A stretch of 21,430 nt of DNA, taken from the NCBI GenBank assembly GCA_937934775.1, contig CALGYL010000285.1:1-21430 (forward strand), read 5' to 3'. Made by a program: the position numbers and the translations under genes. Each line of letters begins with the position of its first letter. The first letter of the stretch is position 1. This document shows, in pieces, positions 17,119 through 21,430 of this stretch. The notes below the pieces were generated by a model, which worked only from the letters and a program-made list of their open reading frames with translations, had not been told where the DNA came from and ran no database searches. Source of the DNA: an uncultured Clostridia bacterium. GTDB lineage: Bacteria; Bacillota; Clostridia; Christensenellales; Aristaeellaceae.

Positions 17119-17826
17119 TTACTTGTCCCGCGCGGGCGGCGGCGCGTTCCCCATCGTCTCGTTCATCAGGTTCACATACAGCGCCTTCTGGTCGTCGATT
17201 TCGGCATAGAACACATCCTCCGGCCGCGCCATGAACTGCGAATGCAGTTGATCCCGGAGCCAGGTCTCGTCCACCTTCGCATAATCCAGCATGTCCCGAA
17301 AGATCTGACCGTCCACGATCACCGGCATGGTCAGGCCCTCTTCCGGCTGCTTTAGGGCCAGGTCCTTGACTGTGACCGGCCGGGCGCTGTTTTTGGGGAA
17401 TACCGAGAGGTTGCCACCCGCCTCAAAGACCGCGAAGTTGACATCCTGCAGCTTGTTGTAGCCCTGCGCCCGCAGCATCGACATCAGGGTAAACGCGCTC
17501 ATGCGGCACTTTTTCAGTGCGTCCCTGCGCATCACGCCGGAAGACACCAGGATCACCGGCTGAAAATCCATCCGGTAAAAGCGGCGCTTCAGTGTCATCC
17601 GGGAGATCAGAATCGCGCCCAGCGCCAGTACGATCACGCCGAAGGAGGTCTTGAAGACATCTTTATTGACCAATGGCTGCGAGATCACATTGGAGATGAT
17701 CATCAGGATGCCCAGGTCGAACGGCGTCATCTGCAGAAGCGATTTTTTGCCCAGGATCACACCGATAAACCAGATGGCCAGGATCAGAATCAGCGACCGA
17801 AGCGCATACACCAAAAACATGACCAA
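17119..17826 (-). CDS. DUF421 (YetF/YcaP-like) membrane protein
   Basis: The 235-residue product has three N-terminal membrane helices (MFLVYALRSLILILAIWFIG, then about 30-50, then VFKTSFGVIVLALGAILIS) and a soluble C-terminal domain of the YetF/YcaP (DUF421) type, with LMSMLRAQGYNKLQDVNFAVFEAGGNLSV as the characteristic block (not quoted in full elsewhere). The biochemical function of this family is not settled. The start is probably the TTG at 17826, eight bases after AAGGAGGG; an ATG at 17820 is 14 bases away and a TTG at 17832 only two. The ribosome binding site overlaps the stop codon of the upstream DUF4363 gene, which suggests coupled translation. Confidence 0.85.
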   Translation of the reverse strand: MVMFLVYALRSLILILAIWFIGVILGKKSLLQMTPFDLGILMIISNVISQPLVNKDVFKTSFGVIVLALGAILISRMTLKRRFYRMDFQPVILVSSGVMRRDALKKCRMSAFTLMSMLRAQGYNKLQDVNFAVFEAGGNLSVFPKNSARPVTVKDLALKQPEEGLTMPVIVDGQIFRDMLDYAKVDETWLRDQLHSQFMARPEDVFYAEIDDQKALYVNLMNETMGNAPPPARDK

Positions 17827-17839
17827 GCGCAATCCCTCC

Positions 17840-18217
17840 TTACGGCTGCGGCGCGACCGAAGTGATGTTCCCGAAAAGGTACAGGCAGGACAGCCCCTCC
17901 CGCTGCGCGGAAGGTTCGCCCTTTTTAATGATGGCCGCCTGAAAGCGCGTCAGACAGAGATTCAGGAGCGTATAGTCCGATTCTGCGTATTTAACCGCCA
18001 CCAGGAAATTTCCCTGATCCCACAGTTGCTTTGCCCGGTTCGCCGCCCGCTCCGCTTCCGTCCAATCCCCCGTCTCGGCCTGCCGCAGCGCCGTCTCCAC
18101 TTCCCCGGTAAAATTGCGGTCCCCCCAATTGAACAAGAGCGTCTGCCCCAGCATGGTCGCGCCAAGGAGCAGCGCGATCAGGCCGATGAGCGTCCATCCA
18201 ATCGCCTTTTGCGGCAT
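17840..18217 (-). CDS. DUF4363 family protein
   Basis: The 125-residue product has one N-terminal membrane helix (about 7-27, GWTLIGLIALLLGATMLGQ) and an alpha-helical extracytoplasmic domain with the pattern ALRQAETGDWTEAERAANRA and WDQGNFLVAVKYAESDYT. DUF4363 proteins commonly sit next to DUF421 genes in Firmicutes, as here, and the function of the pair is unknown. The ATG at 18217 has AAAGGGACG upstream. Its TAA is part of the TAAGGAGGG that serves as the DUF421 ribosome binding site. I found no clear promoter in the 115 bases upstream. Confidence 0.8.
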   Translation of the reverse strand: MPQKAIGWTLIGLIALLLGATMLGQTLLFNWGDRNFTGEVETALRQAETGDWTEAERAANRAKQLWDQGNFLVAVKYAESDYTLLNLCLTRFQAAIIKKGEPSAQREGLSCLYLFGNITSVAPQP

Positions 18218-18332
18218 GTTTTCACGTCCCTTTCATGCGCCGAAGCGTCTTAAGCAGTATGCCTCAATCCGCATTCCGCCACACATTCGGAAAAAAGTGC
18301 ACCAGATTGATAGAAAAAGGAACTTTCTTATA

Positions 18333-18361
18333 TTGACATTATTCGTAGAATCCAGTAAAAT
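18333..18361 (+). promoter_or_regulatory. sigma-A promoter of the sugar transporter operon
   Basis: TTGACA (18333-18338), a 17-base spacer and TAAAAT (18356-18361) give a predicted start near 18368 and a leader of about 115 bases before chvE. The leader is AT-rich compared with the genes around it and carries the operator-like palindrome and a hairpin. Confidence 0.9.
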
Positions 18362-18380
18362 CTCGGATAATGGCTAATGC

Positions 18381-18419
18381 GATTTCATAAATCTAAAACG
18401 GTTTAGATTGTACGAAATC
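18381..18419 (+). promoter_or_regulatory. nested palindrome, probable LacI-family operator
   Basis: AATCTAAA-ACGG-TTTAGATT (18390-18409) is a perfect 8-base inverted repeat centred on CG. The core TAAAACGGTTTA fits the WAANCGNTTW pattern of LacI/GalR operators, with flanks unlike the CcpA cre consensus. An outer repeat GATTTC (18381-18386)/GAAATC (18414-18419) surrounds it. Lying about 13-50 bases after the predicted start, it is in the classic position of a repressor roadblock. The regulator itself is not in the window. Confidence 0.65.
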
Positions 18420-18432
18420 CATAAATCAAGGA

Positions 18433-18460
18433 ATAAAGCGGATGCAAGCATCCTCTTTAT
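18433..18460 (+). promoter_or_regulatory. stem-loop just upstream of the chvE ribosome binding site
   Basis: ATAAAG-C-GGATGC (18433-18445) pairs with GCATCC-T-CTTTAT (18448-18460) with one C/T mismatch and a tight loop. There is no T tract, so it is not a terminator. It may stabilise the 5' end of this presumably abundant mRNA (inference). Confidence 0.5.
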
Positions 18461-18483
18461 AGATTAAAAAAGGAGTGACCTCC

Positions 18484-19539
18484 ATGAAGAAGATTCTTGC
18501 CTTGGTTCTTTCCCTGGTGCTGGTCTTTGGTCTGTGCGCGACCGCGCTGGCCGACGGCGGCAAGATCGGCGTAGCGATGCCGACACAGGACCTCCAGCGG
18601 TGGAATCAGGATGGCGACAACATGAAGAAGCAGCTCGAGGCTGCCGGCTATGAAGTGGACCTCCAGTATGCCAAGAACGACGTCGCGCTGCAGGTTTCCC
18701 AGCTGGAGAACATGATCCTGGGCGGCTGCAAGGTGCTGGTCATCGCTTCCATCGATGGCAGCGCGCTGGGCACCGTGCTGGCTTCCGCCAAGGAAGAGGG
18801 CATTCCGGTCATCGCGTATGACCGCCTGATCATGAAGTCGGACGCCGTCAGCTACTATGCGACGTTTGACAACTACAAGGTCGGCACGATCCAGGGCCAG
18901 TTCATCGAAGAAAAGCTCGGGCTGAAGGACGGCAAAGGCCCGTTCAACATCGAGCTGTTCGCCGGCTCGCCGGATGACAACAACGCGCTGTTCTTCTTCC
19001 AGGGCGCGTGGGACGTGCTGAAACCCTACATCGACAAGGGTCAGCTGGTTGTGCCCAGCGGCCAGACCGATTTCCAGACCATCGCGATCTCCGGCTGGAA
19101 GTCCGAAGGCGCCCAGAACCGTATGGACAACCTGCTGACCGCCAACTATTCCGACGGTAAGCCGCTGGCGGCGGTGCTCTCCCCCAACGACTCGCTGGCC
19201 ATCGGCATCGCGAACTCGCTGACCAACATGAGCTTTGACCCCTATCCGATCGTGACCGGTCAGGACTGCGACAAAGCCAACATGAAGAACATTCTGGCGG
19301 GCAAGCAGGCCATGTCCATCTTCAAGGATACCCGCACGCTGGCCTCCAAGGTTGTGGGCATGGTGGACGCGTTGATGAAGGGCACCGAGCCGGAAGTCAA
19401 CGACACCAAGACCTATGACAACGGCGAAGGCAAGATCATCCCGTCTTACCTGTGCGACCCGGTGTTTGCCGACAAGGACAACTACAAGGAACTGCTGATC
19501 GACAGCGGCTACTATACCGAAGCGGACATCACCGGCTAA
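18484..19539 (+). CDS. chvE: multiple monosaccharide ABC transporter substrate-binding protein
   Basis: This is a periplasmic-binding-protein type 1 sugar receptor of the ChvE/MmsE group, which binds aldoses such as galactose, glucose, arabinose or xylose. The 351-residue product has a Sec signal peptide (MKKILALVLSLVLVFGLCAT, cleavage after ALA at residue 23). Cys18 is preceded by Phe-Gly-Leu, which is not a lipobox. The mature part opens GGKIGVAMPTQDLQRWNQDG, typical of the family, with VIASIDGSALGTVL and VLSPNDSLAIGIA later. The ATG at 18484 has AAGGAGTG with an 8-base spacer; an in-frame GTG at 18475 lies inside that site. It is the first gene of the operon with mmsA and mmsB. Confidence 0.92.
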   Translation: MKKILALVLSLVLVFGLCATALADGGKIGVAMPTQDLQRWNQDGDNMKKQLEAAGYEVDLQYAKNDVALQVSQLENMILGGCKVLVIASIDGSALGTVLASAKEEGIPVIAYDRLIMKSDAVSYYATFDNYKVGTIQGQFIEEKLGLKDGKGPFNIELFAGSPDDNNALFFFQGAWDVLKPYIDKGQLVVPSGQTDFQTIAISGWKSEGAQNRMDNLLTANYSDGKPLAAVLSPNDSLAIGIANSLTNMSFDPYPIVTGQDCDKANMKNILAGKQAMSIFKDTRTLASKVVGMVDALMKGTEPEVNDTKTYDNGEGKIIPSYLCDPVFADKDNYKELLIDSGYYTEADITG

Positions 19540-19565
19540 GCACAACGGTTTTCCTATCCGGGGAT

Positions 19566-19597
19566 CGGGGACGGGCGGCTTCAACCGTCCGTCCCCG
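19566..19597 (+). repeat. 13-bp intergenic stem-loop between chvE and mmsA
   Basis: Bases 19566-19578 (CGGGGACGGGCGG) pair with 19585-19597 (CCGTCCGTCCCCG) with a single G-U pair and a six-base loop CTTCAA. No T tract follows. In binding-protein-dependent operons such a stem commonly protects the 3' end of the upstream message, so the receptor is made in excess over the ATPase and permease. Confidence 0.75.
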
Positions 19598-19617
19598 TCT
19601 GAGATTGGGGGATTTGC

Positions 19618-21165
19618 ATGGCAAAGGTCCTATTGGAGATGCGCTCCATCACCAAAACCTTCCCTGGCGTCAAGGCGCTGAGTGACGTCAACATCCGGGT
19701 GGAAGAAGGCGAGATCCACGCGCTGGTCGGCGAAAACGGCGCCGGCAAATCGACGCTGATGAACGTGCTCAGCGGCATTTACCCATACGGTTCCTATACC
19801 GGCGACATCATCTACGACGGGCAGGAGTGCCGCTTCAAGACCATCAAGGATTCGGAACATAAGGGCATCGTCATTATCCATCAGGAACTGGCGCTGGTGC
19901 CCTATCTTTCCATAGCGGAAAACATGTTCCTGGGCAACGAATGCGCGCGCCGCGGCGTGGTTGACTGGGATGAAACCAACCATATGGCCGAAAAATATCT
20001 GCGCGTCGTCGGCCTTGAGGAGAACCCGAGGACGCTGATCAAAGACATTGGCGTGGGCAAGCAGCAGCTGGTTGAAATCGCGAAGGCGTTGGCCAAAGAC
20101 GTTCGGCTATTGATCTTGGACGAACCAACTTCCTCGCTGAACGAGTCGGACGCCAAGAAACTTCTGGACCTTCTGCTTTCGCTCCGCAAAGACAAGGGCG
20201 TCACGTCGATCATCATCTCCCACAAGCTCAATGAAATCGCCTATGTCGCCGACAAGATCACCATCCTCCGGGATGGCGCGACGATCGAGACGCTGAACAA
20301 GACCACCGACGCCATTTCCGAGGAGCGCATCATCCGGGGAATGGTGGGGCGGGAGCTCACCGACCGCTTCCCCAAGCGGGCGTCGCATCCTAGCGAGGTT
20401 GCGCTGGAAATCGAACACTGGACGGTCTACCACCCGCTCTACACCGAGCGCAAGGTGGTGGACGATGTTTCGATCAACGTGCGCAGGGGCGAAGTGGTGG
20501 GCATCGCCGGACTGATTGGCGCGGGCCGCACAGAGCTTGCGATGAGCGTATTCGGCCGATCCTATGGGACGAAAATCTCCGGCACGGTGAAAAAGAACGG
20601 AAGGACGCTCCACCTGCACTCGGTATCCGACGCGATCGAAAACGGTTTCGCCTACATTACCGAGGACCGGAAGGGCAATGGTCTGGTTTTGATCGACTCC
20701 GTCAAACGAAATATCACACTCTCGCGGCTGGACTTCGTTTCAAGCCGCGGCGTGCTGGACAAGGACAAGGAGCAGAACGAAGCCGAAACCTACCGCCAGA
20801 AGCTGAACATCAAAACCCCAACCGTCGAGCAGCAGGTGGGCAATCTATCCGGCGGCAACCAGCAAAAGGTGCTGGTGGGCAAGTGGATGTTCGCCAAGCC
20901 CGATATCATGATCTTGGATGAACCCACCCGCGGCATTGACGTGGGTGCCAAATTTGAGATCTACCAGATCATCAATCAGTTGGTCGCGCAGAACAAGTCC
21001 ATCCTCATGATCTCCTCGGAACTGCCCGAGATCCTGGGTATGTGCGACCGCATTTATGTGATGAACGAGGGCAAGCTGATCGCGGAGCTTTCGCGAGAGC
21101 AGGCCTCCCAGGAAGTCATCATGAACTGCATCCTGCAGGCCAGCAAGAGAGAGGTGGGCGCATGA
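19618..21165 (+). CDS. mmsA: multiple monosaccharide ABC transporter ATP-binding protein
   Basis: This double-cassette sugar importer ATPase (MglA/RbsA/GguA type) is 515 residues, the normal length. Cassette 1 has Walker [10 protein letters not shown] (38-46), Q-loop [20 protein letters not shown], signature [13 protein letters not shown] and Walker [12 protein letters not shown]. Cassette 2 has a degenerate Walker [11 protein letters not shown], the signature [14 protein letters not shown] and Walker [13 protein letters not shown], the usual asymmetry of the family. ATG at 19618 follows GGGGGA. Its TGA overlaps the mmsB ATG (ATGA), so the two are translationally coupled. It is 78 bases downstream of chvE, with a strong stem-loop between. 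Confidence 0.95.
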   Translation: MAKVLLEMRSITKTFPGVKALSDVNIRVEEGEIHALVGENGAGKSTLMNVLSGIYPYGSYTGDIIYDGQECRFKTIKDSEHKGIVIIHQELALVPYLSIAENMFLGNECARRGVVDWDETNHMAEKYLRVVGLEENPRTLIKDIGVGKQQLVEIAKALAKDVRLLILDEPTSSLNESDAKKLLDLLLSLRKDKGVTSIIISHKLNEIAYVADKITILRDGATIETLNKTTDAISEERIIRGMVGRELTDRFPKRASHPSEVALEIEHWTVYHPLYTERKVVDDVSINVRRGEVVGIAGLIGAGRTELAMSVFGRSYGTKISGTVKKNGRTLHLHSVSDAIENGFAYITEDRKGNGLVLIDSVKRNITLSRLDFVSSRGVLDKDKEQNEAETYRQKLNIKTPTVEQQVGNLSGGNQQKVLVGKWMFAKPDIMILDEPTRGIDVGAKFEIYQIINQLVAQNKSILMISSELPEILGMCDRIYVMNEGKLIAELSREQASQEVIMNCILQASKREVGA

Positions 21166-21382
21166 ACAAACTGAAGAACGCGCTGGGCGGCAACCTGAAG
21201 CAGTATTCAATGCTTCTGGCGCTGGTGGTCATTGTGCTGTTGTTTTCGCTGATGACAAACGGCATTCTGCTCAAGCCAATGAACGTGTCCAACCTGATCT
21301 TTCAGAACGCCTACGTGGTGATTCTGGCGGTTGGCATGCTGATCTGCATTTTGACCGGCGGCAACATCGATCTGTCGGTCGG
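21162..21382 (+). CDS. mmsB: multiple monosaccharide ABC transporter permease (partial, truncated by adapter)
   Basis: Only the first 73 codons of this membrane subunit are genomic. The N-terminus ([20 protein letters not shown]) leads into a first membrane helix (about 17-36) and into the block [22 protein letters not shown], typical of the RbsC/MglC/MmsB BPD_transp_2 family. The ATG at 21162 overlaps the mmsA stop; GAGGTGGG lies just upstream. The reading frame then runs into synthetic adapter at 21383, so the protein ends there only for technical reasons. The native gene would encode about 380-400 residues. Confidence 0.93.
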
Positions 21383-21430
21383 AGATCGGAAGAGCACACG
21401 TCTGAACTCCAGTCACTTAGGCATCTCGTA
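21383..21430 (+). other. Illumina TruSeq adapter with index TTAGGC (sequencing artefact)
   Basis: From 21383 the sequence reads AGATCGGAAGAGC and continues as the TruSeq indexed adapter to 21416, then the six-base index TTAGGC (21417-21422, TruSeq index 3), then ATCTCGTA, the start of the P7 side. This is untrimmed read-through at a contig end and not organism DNA. Its minus-strand translation gives the known contaminant peptide [12 protein letters not shown]. Confidence 0.99.

Noticed and set aside
18388..18411. CcpA cre site upstream of chvE
   Set aside because: The core WAANCGNTTW fits, but the flanking TG...CA of the cre consensus are absent; a sugar-specific LacI-family site is more likely.
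18457..19584. 375-residue minus-strand frame opposite chvE
   Set aside because: Antisense shadow of a recognised sugar-binding protein; His/Asp/Arg-rich and without motifs.
21207..21416. 69-residue minus-strand frame at the right end
   Set aside because: Its N-terminus is translated from sequencing adapter; the remainder is antisense to mmsB.

Overview
The window looks like the end of a contig from a GC-rich member of the Firmicutes, probably a clostridial gut-type lineage (inference). Pointers are strong AGGAGG-type ribosome binding sites, sigma-A promoters of TTGACA-N17-TATAAT type, a ProV/OpuA-type osmolyte importer under a BusR-like GntR-RCK_C regulator, a DUF421/DUF4363 pair, and a ChvE/MmsAB sugar importer. 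No rRNA, tRNA, CRISPR array, insertion sequence or phage gene was seen.

Region 1 (1-10151, minus strand) is one branched-chain amino acid operon, read right to left: promoter, leader peptide, attenuator, ilvB, ilvN, ilvC, ilvD, leuA, cimA, leuC, leuD (cut by the left edge). Genes are separated by at most about 20 bases or overlap. The enzymes make valine and leucine from pyruvate. CimA (citramalate synthase) plus LeuCD gives a threonine-independent route to 2-oxobutyrate and isoleucine; leuB is needed but would lie beyond the left edge. Control appears to be classical ribosome-mediated attenuation. A 37-residue leader peptide packed with Ile, Leu and Val codons (9981-10094) precedes a textbook intrinsic terminator (9916-9957). 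A second tiny ORF with a perfect ribosome binding site lies between the attenuator and ilvB.

Region 2 (10233-12048) holds a GNAT acetyltransferase and a YheO/DauR-type regulator on the minus strand, and a small membrane protein with a possible zinc-binding N-terminus on the plus strand. The regulator and the small protein are fired by two mirror-image promoters with identical hexamers.

Region 3 (12227-16276, plus strand) is an osmoprotection locus: a GntR-RCK_C regulator resembling BusR (the c-di-AMP-responsive repressor of betaine uptake), then a substrate-binding protein, a permease and a CBS-domain ATPase of the glycine betaine/quaternary amine ABC family. A palindrome overlaps the transporter promoter.

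Region 4 (16290-18217) has an AlkD-like DNA alkylation repair protein converging on the DUF4363-DUF421 membrane pair, with a bidirectional terminator between them.

Region 5 (18333-21382, plus strand) is a chvE-mmsA-mmsB multiple-monosaccharide ABC importer with a LacI-family-like operator just downstream of its promoter. The last 48 bases (21383-21430) are not genomic: they are Illumina TruSeq adapter with index TTAGGC, which truncates mmsB.
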